A stretch of DNA of 17,657 nucleotides from Bacteroidales bacterium (GTDB lineage: Bacteria > Bacteroidota > Bacteroidia > Bacteroidales > UBA932). The stretch is taken from contig JAFZIX010000040.1 of assembly GCA_017554135.1 (NCBI GenBank), positions 1 through 17,657 of the forward strand. The letters run 5' to 3'. Below, piece by piece: positions 1 to 7,341 of this stretch; position 1 is the stretch's first letter; every line of letters starts with the position of its first letter. The position numbers and the translations under genes were made by a program. The notes under the pieces are model-generated. The model saw nothing but the letters and a program-made list of their open reading frames with translations. It ran no database searches and was not told the DNA's origin.

Positions 1-1128
1 GCAGAGGAAGTCGCGCACCACCACGTTCGAGCATCCGCTCAGGTCGATTCCGTCCTGGTTGTTGGTGCCGGTGTAGCAGCGGATGATTATTTCCTCTTCC
101 GTGAGGTTGTTGCAGGACTCGAAGTACTGGGTCCAGTTGGCGCTGCGGATGAGGGTGATATGCCTGATGTTTATGTTCTCGCACTCGAACATGCGGATCA
201 GGCGGGGCCTCTCCCATTCGTTGTTGCGCCCCTTCCAGGGCCAGCCTTCCCGGAGGGAATAGCCGTCTATGATTCCGCCGCCGGTGATACCGATGTCATG
301 GGCCTTGTTCGCGAAGATGAACTGGAAATCCTCTTTCCCGCGGAAGGATGGAACATCCGCCCTTTTGGCGGGGAAATCCTCGTGCTTCGATGAGGCGCGT
401 AGGATGGAGCCTGCTGCCACATAGAGGGTTACACCGGATTTGAGTTCCAGTGTGCCGCTTACGAAGATGCCTCCGTCAATCAGCACGGTGCCGCCGCCTT
501 TCCTGGAGGCGCAGATGTCTATGGCGTTCTGGATGCGCTCGGTGTTGATGGTTTTGCCGTCCCCGATGGCGCCGAACTTCCGGACGTCGACCACCAGGCC
601 CTTGGGGAGTTCAGCCTTGGGAGCCTTGCCGGCGGGGCGTACGGCAACTATGTACATATCGTGAATTTCGCTGCCATTGTTGCCGAGGATTACAGTTTCA
701 CCCTTCTTGAATGCTTTGGAATAGATGTAAAATCTGGCTCCGGCGGCATTCGTGAGGAATTCCCCGGTGGCCGTATACACTTTAAGCCATTCCGGCTTGC
801 CGGCAATTGCGGCGTTATGTGCCACCAGCACACTGGCGTCGCAGTTCAGCGAGAACCTTGCGAGTTCCTCGCGCTTGCTCATCTTCGAGAAATAAGAGGT
901 CTGGATCCAGTCAAGGCCCTTCAGGCTTTCCGGCAGACTGGTGATGGCCACTTCCTGTTCGCCATACATGGACATGCCCTCTTGCAGGCGTCCCTGCTCG
1001 ATCCAGTGGGAGATGTTATATACATATTGTGATGCATCACTCACATCCAGCCTGTGGATGCATGCTGTATCGGCTGCTGCCCGGAGCGAAAATGCCGCCA
1101 GCAGGATGAGTATGACTGTCTTTTTCAC
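1..1128 (-). CDS. GH28-type beta-helix glycoside hydrolase, C-terminus cut by window edge
   Basis: The first 376 codons are visible, reading in frame off the left edge. The start is GTG (1126-1128): no in-frame ATG occurs before codon 52, and the GTG reading gives a clean signal peptide (MKKTVILILLAAFSLRAAA). The GTG shares one base with the TAG stop of the upstream gene (TAGTG). Residues 25-165 look like a beta-rich accessory domain, with a stretch around 112-165 (PEWLKVY, FKKGETVILGNNG) of the kind seen at the N-terminus of some Bacteroidota pectin-degrading proteins; that resemblance is from memory. From about 178 (VVDVRKFGAIGDGKT) a pectate-lyase-like parallel beta-helix begins, with coil repeats and NNQDGID at 356-362 in the place of the GH28 NTDG motif, supplying a likely catalytic Asp359. 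The later GH28 motifs (DD, GHG, RxK) would lie outside the window. Likely role: secreted cleavage of galacturonate-containing glycan; exact linkage unknown. Confidence 0.85.
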   Translation of the reverse strand, partial: MKKTVILILLAAFSLRAAADTACIHRLDVSDASQYVYNISHWIEQGRLQEGMSMYGEQEVAITSLPESLKGLDWIQTSYFSKMSKREELARFSLNCDASVLVAHNAAIAGKPEWLKVYTATGEFLTNAAGARFYIYSKAFKKGETVILGNNGSEIHDMYIVAVRPAGKAPKAELPKGLVVDVRKFGAIGDGKTINTERIQNAIDICASRKGGGTVLIDGGIFVSGTLELKSGVTLYVAAGSILRASSKHEDFPAKRADVPSFRGKEDFQFIFANKAHDIGITGGGIIDGYSLREGWPWKGRNNEWERPRLIRMFECENINIRHITLIRSANWTQYFESCNNLTEEEIIIRCYTGTNNQDGIDLSGCSNVVVRDFLC

Positions 1129-3047
1129 TATTTCAGAATCTTGCGTATTCTCTCAAATTCGGCCTCGGTGCGGTCTGTCTTGTCGACAGAAAGTTTCATG
1201 GTTGCCGCAACCTTGGATTCGTGTTCGTAGGTGTTGGCGTGGCGAAGCGTCCGCCTGCGCGGAGCATAGTCTTTCATCAGCCGGCGCATGAGCAGATCCT
1301 GCTGTATATACTCATTGAGGCAGGATACTACTTCATTCTCGTAATGCATGCCGGTATCCGAAACGCGTTTCTTGTTGCGTTCGAACTTGCCGTTATAGAC
1401 ATATCCGCTCAGGTAATAGTACTTGGCCGCCTTGATGAAGTTGATGTTGCGGAGGGTCAGCGCCCGGTTGATATAGGCACTCGCATGCATCTCCTTTATT
1501 TTCGGGGACGATGGAGCGAGTTTCCGTGCGGTTTCTATTTCTTTGACTGCATCGGCGGATGCCTTGTCCATGATAGCAACCACCTCATCCGGAGTAATCC
1601 TTCCTCCGGAGTGGGCAATTGCGCTGACTTCCTTGTCGCTCTTCCCGCTCAGGCGCAGTCCCACATACTCGGGAATTCCCATCACATCCTGGCGCACGAA
1701 GCCCATGCGGTCCGGAGCCTCCGGGTTGTCGAAGAAATACCAGAAGTTGAACGGTTGCGTGCCGCCTACCGAAAGGCCGTCTCCTCTCCAGAACCATGCA
1801 GGCATTATCTTGATAAGCGTTTCGTTGGCGTCGGAAACGGCTTTGAGGGATGCCAGCATGTGCGGTGCTCCTTTCTTGTAGATTTTCTCAAGATAGCCGA
1901 GAGCCTGGGCATCCGTGAAAGGAACCCCGGCAATTGCAGATGAAAAGGTAATCTGTGTGAGTCTGCGGATGGGATTGTCTTCCTTGTCTTCTCCGCGGAT
2001 TATGTAGTCCTGGTTGGTGACGCCTTCGAAACCGGCGGCGCGGATGTTCGCGCACATCTCATTCACCACCCGGTTGTTATACCAATATACGGGGCTGGGA
2101 TACTCGGCATCGAACACGTGGATGTCCAGGGAAACGCCAAGCCCCATATCATGCAAGTCGAGAGCCCATGGAGGGAAATTGACCAGTGGCTGATCGAATC
2201 CGGCATACTTTACTGAAATCTGGAGGCTGTCCTTGGGCATGGCCAGCGAGGCCAGCACCGAGGGCTTTACATACCAGTCCCTGATTCCGAGGAAGGTGGG
2301 GCCGGTGCGCTCCTCGTGAAGCATCTTGTAAAGGCAGTTCAGATAATCCACGAAGCAACTGTCGGTGCGTTCGTAATTCACGCAATCCCGCCATTTCTTT
2401 CCGTCCCAGGTCGCCACCTTGTCTTCATTGAAAGTCCAGGCGGCTTCCGCATAAGCGTTCAGGAATCCGTCCAGTTCGGGAATGTTGCGCAGGGCCTGCC
2501 TTGTAGACCAGAGGAAGAAATCCTTGAAGCACGGGTTCGTCCACTGCTGGTGGGGCACACAGTTCGGGGATTTTCCCTTTTTCGCCTTTTCGAACATGTC
2601 GTTCTGGTGGGCAACCTCGAGAATCGGGGTATACATCCCCCTGGGGTTCAGTTCCATCTGGTGCGCCATCCAATAGGGATAGGTCACATAATGGGAGTTG
2701 GAGCGTGTTACCACGTACTTGATACCCTTCTGCTTGGCGTATTGCAGGTTCCTTCGGAAGACCTCTATGTTCTTTTTGATTTTGTCGGAAGTATACAACT
2801 GCGCCTCAGGGTATGGGGATTTGTAGTAATCCACAAAATATTGGGGCATGAAATAGAAAGATCCGGTGGATATTACATTATATCCGTCCGCGGCAATCTT
2901 GTCTATGGTGGCGTGCACGGCCTCCTCCTGCTTCGGGTCCATCCACTGCGATGTGCCCACGGCCACTATCCTGTAGCGCAAATCCTGCCCCTGTGCCATC
3001 GCGCAGAGACACAGGAGCAGGAAAAGCGTGAAAAGTTGTTTTCTCAT
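1128..3047 (-). CDS. Secreted TIM-barrel-like protein of unassigned family, probable glycoside hydrolase
   Basis: A 639-residue protein with a signal peptide (residues 1-20, ending AMAQG). I do not recognise the family. Residues 25-460 read as an alternating beta/alpha barrel: strands such as YRIVAVG (25-31), YNVIS (56-60), IKYVVTR (109-115), LDGFLNAYAEAAW (192-204), TFLGIRDW (251-258), LGVSLDIHVFDAEY (303-316) and FEGVTNQDY (340-348). The segment NPCFKDFFLWSTRQALRNIP followed by LDGFLNAYAE resembles the strand-4 region of GH67-like alpha-glucuronidases, and Glu201 is a plausible catalytic acid; this is inference. Residues 480-639 are strongly helical and may wrap the barrel, as in GH67 and GH115. 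Aromatic loops (PAWFW, FNFWYFFD, 416-440) could line a sugar site. The ATG overlaps the upstream TAA by one base (TAATG), indicating translational coupling. The PUL position supports a carbohydrate-active role, but substrate and mechanism are open. Confidence 0.8.
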   Translation of the reverse strand: MRKQLFTLFLLLCLCAMAQGQDLRYRIVAVGTSQWMDPKQEEAVHATIDKIAADGYNVISTGSFYFMPQYFVDYYKSPYPEAQLYTSDKIKKNIEVFRRNLQYAKQKGIKYVVTRSNSHYVTYPYWMAHQMELNPRGMYTPILEVAHQNDMFEKAKKGKSPNCVPHQQWTNPCFKDFFLWSTRQALRNIPELDGFLNAYAEAAWTFNEDKVATWDGKKWRDCVNYERTDSCFVDYLNCLYKMLHEERTGPTFLGIRDWYVKPSVLASLAMPKDSLQISVKYAGFDQPLVNFPPWALDLHDMGLGVSLDIHVFDAEYPSPVYWYNNRVVNEMCANIRAAGFEGVTNQDYIIRGEDKEDNPIRRLTQITFSSAIAGVPFTDAQALGYLEKIYKKGAPHMLASLKAVSDANETLIKIMPAWFWRGDGLSVGGTQPFNFWYFFDNPEAPDRMGFVRQDVMGIPEYVGLRLSGKSDKEVSAIAHSGGRITPDEVVAIMDKASADAVKEIETARKLAPSSPKIKEMHASAYINRALTLRNINFIKAAKYYYLSGYVYNGKFERNKKRVSDTGMHYENEVVSCLNEYIQQDLLMRRLMKDYAPRRRTLRHANTYEHESKVAATMKLSVDKTDRTEAEFERIRKILK

Positions 3048-5155
3048 TACATCGGGTACTCGGTGAGTGCAGTCGGCACAGGGATGTCGCCCCAGGTTGC
3101 AGTGGCTCCCGTGGGAGCACCGTCGGCGTCAAGCGGCCAGTAAACTCCGGGTTTCGGCATAGGGCCGGCCCAGGTGGCAGGGCAAGGGTCTGCGAATTTA
3201 TCAGGAATACCGTTGGTGTTCAGGAAACGGAATACCGCCACGGAGCCGTCATCATTCTTCACCAGATCGTTTCCATAAGAAGCGTTGTTCTTGTAGATGG
3301 TGTGGACGGCGCATCTGAATAGCATGGTCTTGCTCTGGGCGGAGGAGTTTGCTTTACCGGGGACATAGCGATAGACACGGACGAACAAGACATCGTCACC
3401 GGAAGAGCTGTGCCCTGTAAAGAACTTGCAGGTGTGGCCAAGGAACATCCGGGATTTGCCGTCATCCTTGCTGTAACCTGTCCAGCCAAGAGCGGCAGAT
3501 CCGTCTTCGTAACCCTCTCCGGCAACGGAGAACCTGGAGTTGGAGTAGCATGCCCAGTAGAACGGCTGATCTGGATCTGCGATAGTGGGATAGGTGTAAG
3601 GGTAAGGGGTGGCGGTCAGATAAACAGGAATGCATCCCACCTTGTCGATCACGGAGCCGCCCTCTCCGGCTACAACAGGATATGCAGTGGCCCAGGATTT
3701 CAGGTCATTGAAATTATCGGTCTTGTTCTTGCCGGATCCGGCGCAATACTGTATGCATGCTTCACTGACATTGCCGTTCTTGGAAACTTTGCTCTGGGTG
3801 CTGGATGTTCCCCTCAGGCGGTTGCCCCACTGGTCGGTAATCATGACTCCCGTGGCCTCCACATACTGATATGGTTTGATCTTACATTCGGAATATATGG
3901 TGGCATCGGATGCGGATTCAACGCGGATCATGATCTCCGTGGCCGCCGCATTGGCCGGATCGAACACGAAATCGTCCTTCACTGTCACCAGTCCGTTCTG
4001 GTCGACCGTTGCCACGCTCTCGTCGGCCGAACTCCACTTGACGGTCTTCAGATATGAATCTTCGGGAACCAGGGTGCAGGAAAGTTGCAGTGTCTCACCT
4101 GCATGTATGGGATCGGACTCGCTTATGTTCATGTTGATGCCGCTGATTCCGGGGCATTTTGCCTTGGCCTTGAAGGTCGCGGTATAGCCGCCGTCGTCGG
4201 AGGTTGCTGTGATGATGGAGAATCCGTCAGGCGCATTGGCAGGATTGTCGACCATATACACATTGAACGAAACGGTCTGGGTGGCAGGGTCGAAAGTACC
4301 CTTGGGATCGACGGTGGCGACCGAGGTATTGCTGCTGACCACGCTTACTCCGGTATTCTCCGGGAGGCCTATGCCTTCCTTGTCGGTGGTGAATACAACG
4401 CGTACGGGCTTGGTGTAACTGACCGTAACGGCCTCCTCGATATTCTTCCCGCTGTTGGAACCATCGGCATTCAGGGAGAGTGCTATGGAAGTGACGGAAA
4501 CGGTCTCAAGAGTTACCTGGAACGATGCGGACACATCGCTGTTGGCAACCGACTGCACCTTGATGGTGGTAGTGCCGAGTTTTGTGCCGAGCACGACCGA
4601 CAGGCCCTGGGCTCCGTCCAGATCCTTCGTGACAACATCCGCCACTTCGGGATCGGTGGAAATGACTTCGACGCTGGTGTCGTAGGAGTTGTGCACGGCC
4701 ACGAAGAGTTTATAGTCGCGGGATGCAATGGTGTTACGGATGAAGGTGACCTGCCCTGCGGCTTCTTCGTCGAGCAAATAGTCGATAATCTTGATTCCGG
4801 AAGAACCGGTCACGGAAACCTTGCAGGTGTCTGTGAACTGGGGCTTTGCCTTGCTGGCAAGAACCACGCTGGCTTCACCTTCGCCGGTCGCCTTGAGCAG
4901 ACCGTTTTCATCTACGGTAACGATTCCTTCATCGGTCGATTTCCAGACCACGCTCTTATCCTGGGCCTCTGCCGGGGTGCAGGTAGCATAAAGTTGGCGG
5001 GTCTCGCCTACGAGCAGGCCGGACAGGTTATGCTTAGATACTGAAACTCCCTCTACCTCGAAAACCACAGGATCGTTGTTGATCCACTCAGGGTTGGTGC
5101 AGGAGCCGAGCAGGAATAAGGCAAAAAGATTGAGAACTGTAAAAACCTTTTTCAT
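3047..5155 (-). CDS. Ig-like (Big2-type) multidomain surface lipoprotein, candidate glycan-binding protein
   Basis: A 702-residue protein with a lipoprotein signal (LLGSC, Cys19). At least four beta-sandwich units follow: about 35-116 and 336-428 are clear Big2-type domains (hallmarks VGETRQL, WKSTDEGIVTVDENGLLKATGEG; AGETLQL, WSSADESVATVDQNGLVT), and 121-217 and 220-333 are more divergent Ig-like units with the same S-N/D-x-x-V-A-x-V pattern. Residues 431-702 form a different, Cys- and aromatic-rich domain that I cannot assign; a DPCPATW string near 656 recalls motifs in other Bacteroidales surface proteins but is weak evidence. The layout of Ig-like spacers under a distinct C-terminal head fits surface glycan-binding proteins (SusE/F or SGBP type), where the distal domain contacts the polysaccharide. 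No catalytic motif is seen. An A-rich 16-nt leader separates it from the LRR gene. Binding function is inferred from architecture and context. Confidence 0.85.
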   Translation of the reverse strand: MKKVFTVLNLFALFLLGSCTNPEWINNDPVVFEVEGVSVSKHNLSGLLVGETRQLYATCTPAEAQDKSVVWKSTDEGIVTVDENGLLKATGEGEASVVLASKAKPQFTDTCKVSVTGSSGIKIIDYLLDEEAAGQVTFIRNTIASRDYKLFVAVHNSYDTSVEVISTDPEVADVVTKDLDGAQGLSVVLGTKLGTTTIKVQSVANSDVSASFQVTLETVSVTSIALSLNADGSNSGKNIEEAVTVSYTKPVRVVFTTDKEGIGLPENTGVSVVSSNTSVATVDPKGTFDPATQTVSFNVYMVDNPANAPDGFSIITATSDDGGYTATFKAKAKCPGISGINMNISESDPIHAGETLQLSCTLVPEDSYLKTVKWSSADESVATVDQNGLVTVKDDFVFDPANAAATEIMIRVESASDATIYSECKIKPYQYVEATGVMITDQWGNRLRGTSSTQSKVSKNGNVSEACIQYCAGSGKNKTDNFNDLKSWATAYPVVAGEGGSVIDKVGCIPVYLTATPYPYTYPTIADPDQPFYWACYSNSRFSVAGEGYEDGSAALGWTGYSKDDGKSRMFLGHTCKFFTGHSSSGDDVLFVRVYRYVPGKANSSAQSKTMLFRCAVHTIYKNNASYGNDLVKNDDGSVAVFRFLNTNGIPDKFADPCPATWAGPMPKPGVYWPLDADGAPTGATATWGDIPVPTALTEYPM

Positions 5156-5174
5156 ATTGTTTGTTTTTTATTTA
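5156..5174 (-). promoter_or_regulatory. A-rich leader before the Ig-like lipoprotein gene
   Basis: On the minus strand the stop TAA of the LRR gene is followed by a 16-nt, almost pure A/T spacer leading to the ATG. It is the longest intergenic gap in the window. It has no GGAGG-type Shine-Dalgarno sequence, which matches the A-rich initiation regions usual in Bacteroidota. It is too short for a promoter or terminator and most simply serves independent ribosome loading on this cistron. Confidence 0.4.
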
Positions 5175-5957
5175 TTTCTGAGGAACATCTCCGGTGAAAT
5201 TGTTTTTACGGAGGTCAAGATACTTCAGTTTTGGCAAATCTGCAAGACCTTCGGGCACTGTGCCGCTAAGATGGTTCTTGGCGGCCTTGATGGAAGTGAC
5301 TTCCGTCAATCTCAAAAGCGACTGCGGCAGTTCGCCCGTGAGCTCGTTATATCCGAGGTCCAGGCTGGTGGACTTGGAGGGCTTGTGAAGAAGGGCCATA
5401 TCGCCTATATTCTCTGGAATGGATCCGGAGAACTTGTTCTTGTTGAGGCGTACCTTGATCTCATTTCCGCCCTTTCCATCGGCTTTGGGTGCGGATGTCT
5501 TTGCATTCCTGCCCATAAGCACGATCTCGGCAGGAATAGTGCCGGACATCTGGTTGTCGCTGAGTATCAGCACGGCCAGCCTGTCCATATCGGCTATCTG
5601 GGGAGACAGGGAACCGGTAATCTGGTTCTTCTCCAGATTGAGGGAACGCAGCCTGGTGAGTTTATAGAAAGCAGGGGAGAAGTTGCCGCGGACATTGTTT
5701 TCGTGCAGGTCCAGTTTGCCGACCCTTCCGTCCCGGATTTCCGTTATGCCCCACCAGCCTTCACCGGTCTCCTTATCATACTTTTTAACGTCTGCTGCGG
5801 TGCATTTCTTGAAATTCCAGCCGGAATTGTTGGTCCAGTTCTTGCCGCCCATCGTTTCGTAAATCTCACGAAGGGCCTGGAAATCTTCTTCGCTGACCTG
5901 GGCGTATGCCCCGGCGGCAATCAGAAGGGTTGAAATGACCAGGATAATCTTTTTCAT
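5172..5957 (-). CDS. Secreted plant-type leucine-rich-repeat protein
   Basis: A 261-residue protein with a signal peptide (1-20, ending GAYAQ). Residues 21-75 form an N-terminal cap with the pattern DFQALREIYETMGGKNWTNNSGW, typical of caps preceding plant-like LRRs in Bacteroidota. About seven LRRs follow with the LxLxxNxLxGxIP signature: 79-100, 101-125, 126-148, 166-186, 196-216, 217-241 and 242-261. Two repeats are interrupted by short polar inserts (about 149-165 and 188-195) that would project as loops. The protein ends on the last repeat with no C-terminal cap, membrane anchor or sorting domain, so it is probably periplasmic or loosely surface-associated. It starts one base after the esterase stop (TGA-T-ATG). 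LRRs bind proteins or glycans; no enzymatic motif is present. A scaffold or glycan-binding role in the PUL is inference. Confidence 0.88.
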   Translation of the reverse strand: MKKIILVISTLLIAAGAYAQVSEEDFQALREIYETMGGKNWTNNSGWNFKKCTAADVKKYDKETGEGWWGITEIRDGRVGKLDLHENNVRGNFSPAFYKLTRLRSLNLEKNQITGSLSPQIADMDRLAVLILSDNQMSGTIPAEIVLMGRNAKTSAPKADGKGGNEIKVRLNKNKFSGSIPENIGDMALLHKPSKSTSLDLGYNELTGELPQSLLRLTEVTSIKAAKNHLSGTVPEGLADLPKLKYLDLRKNNFTGDVPQK

Positions 5958-5958
5958 A

Positions 5959-7341
5959 TCAATATTGTTTTAGCATTATTCTCAAGTTGTCGCTTCCTTT
6001 TACGGCTCCTTCCGGAAGGATGCCGCCAAAGACATACATCTGTTCCGCGTCCTCGATGGTGCAGTTATCTTCCGAAGCAGATTTCAGCCCCCATTTCCTC
6101 GCCACGAATTCATACATTGCGTTTCTTTTGGACGGGCCATAGTCGTGCCCTTCCTTCACGAAGTGGGCGTTTTCCACATTGCTTTCCGCCCCATACAGTC
6201 CATAGACTTTCTGAAGGTAGGGGAATTCGATTTCCGGCAGGGTAGAAGTCCAGTCGTGCCCGTCGGAAATCACGAGTTGGGCGCGTGGGGCAACCATTGC
6301 CGCGAGTTCGGCATTGTTGCTGCGCTGGGCATCCTTCAGTATATGGATGGGAAGCCCGCTTTCGCAGGGGCATCCGCCGTAGAAGTGCGAGGATGTCATA
6401 ACCACCGGCACACTCAAAGTAATGCGTTTGTCAAGGGCGGCGATAATCATTGTCTGGGTACCTCCTCCGGATGCACCGGTTACGCCGATGCGGGAAGTGT
6501 CCGCCCACGGCTGCGAGCATAGCCAGTCAAGAATTCTGATGCTCTGCCAGGTCTGCATTATCAGGCCAAGGTCGCTTCTGTGATCCTTGAGTTTGAATGC
6601 CAGCGCACTCTCGCCCCAGGCCCACATATCGTAACTGAATACTGCACAGCCCATCATCGCAAGCGTGGCGCAGCGCAGTTGCTGGTCCGGACGGTAGCGG
6701 CCCCTTTCGTTGGGGATGGAGTTGTCTTCCTTGTTGTAGAAGTGCCCGTGCGGGCAGAGCATCATGGGAACTTGCCCCTTGCTCTTTGCTGGGCGGTAGA
6801 GAGAACCGCATACCCACACTCCCGGAAGAATCTCCAGACCGATGTTCTGCACGGTGTAACCCTTGTATTTCCGGACTTTGGTCTCGATGGCGCGAATCTC
6901 TCCTTTGGGGAACCTGTCTATGCCCAGTACTTCAATAATATTGTTCCGCACGGCCTGCTTCCGCTGCTCCCAGGCCTGCAGATTGCCATAAGACTTCCAG
7001 AGCGCTTTCAGTTGTGCTGCTCCTTCGGCATCGCTTTGCCTGTAGTATTCCCACTTCTTGATTTCGAAGCGGCCCTTGCCCTTGTCGACTTTTCTCAGAT
7101 CCAGGGGGATGAGGATATTGTCCAGGGTGGTGGCTGCATCCGCGGCATATCTCCAGGGTGCGCTCTTGACCACCAGGCCGCGCACGGTCTTGTCCTTGTA
7201 TTCCAGCGAAATGCCATAGCGAACCTCCACCTCGTCCAGGACATCCTTCAAAGGACGGTCATAGACGTCGCTGTCCAGCCACTGGGCATTCAGGCATGTG
7301 GCAGAGACCATCAAAGCAAGTATGGCAATTATCTTTTTCAT
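5959..7341 (-). CDS. Serine alpha/beta-hydrolase, probable carbohydrate esterase, with STN-like N-terminal domain
   Basis: A 460-residue protein with a signal peptide (1-20, ending CLNAQ). Residues 27-98 (DRPLKDVLDEVEVRYGISLEYKDK then VRGLVV, DNIL and RFEIKK) match the pattern of an STN domain, the short fold found at the N-terminus of TonB-dependent receptors and secretins; this is my reading, not a search result. From about 150 an alpha/beta-hydrolase follows: PHGHF (197-201) at the oxyanion-side strand, the nucleophile elbow GASGG with Ser291, a candidate acid Asp360 (ISDGHDW) and catalytic His399 (EGHDYG). The organisation resembles acetyl-xylan-esterase or dienelactone-hydrolase-like esterases and the CE15/CE19-type enzymes of pectin and xylan PULs. 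Likely role: removal of acetyl or methyl esters so that the GH28-like enzymes can act. Its ATG overlaps the GH28 stop by four bases (ATGA). Confidence 0.85.
   Translation of the reverse strand: MKKIIAILALMVSATCLNAQWLDSDVYDRPLKDVLDEVEVRYGISLEYKDKTVRGLVVKSAPWRYAADAATTLDNILIPLDLRKVDKGKGRFEIKKWEYYRQSDAEGAAQLKALWKSYGNLQAWEQRKQAVRNNIIEVLGIDRFPKGEIRAIETKVRKYKGYTVQNIGLEILPGVWVCGSLYRPAKSKGQVPMMLCPHGHFYNKEDNSIPNERGRYRPDQQLRCATLAMMGCAVFSYDMWAWGESALAFKLKDHRSDLGLIMQTWQSIRILDWLCSQPWADTSRIGVTGASGGGTQTMIIAALDKRITLSVPVVMTSSHFYGGCPCESGLPIHILKDAQRSNNAELAAMVAPRAQLVISDGHDWTSTLPEIEFPYLQKVYGLYGAESNVENAHFVKEGHDYGPSKRNAMYEFVARKWGLKSASEDNCTIEDAEQMYVFGGILPEGAVKGSDNLRIMLKQY

Noticed and set aside
2995..3015. Lipoprotein lipobox in the unassigned TIM-barrel protein (Cys13 or Cys15)
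   Set aside because: The Cys residues sit inside the hydrophobic core without small residues before them, and a normal signal-peptidase I site (AMAQG) follows.
4085..5044. Plus-strand open frame of 319 codons opposite the Ig-like lipoprotein gene
   Set aside because: The opposite strand encodes a well-formed lipoprotein with repeated Ig-like domains; the antisense translation shows no signal peptide, motif or repeat of its own.
5156..5171. Internal promoter or terminator in the LRR/Ig-like gap
   Set aside because: Only 16 A/T-rich bases, too short for a Bacteroidota -33/-7 promoter and with no hairpin.
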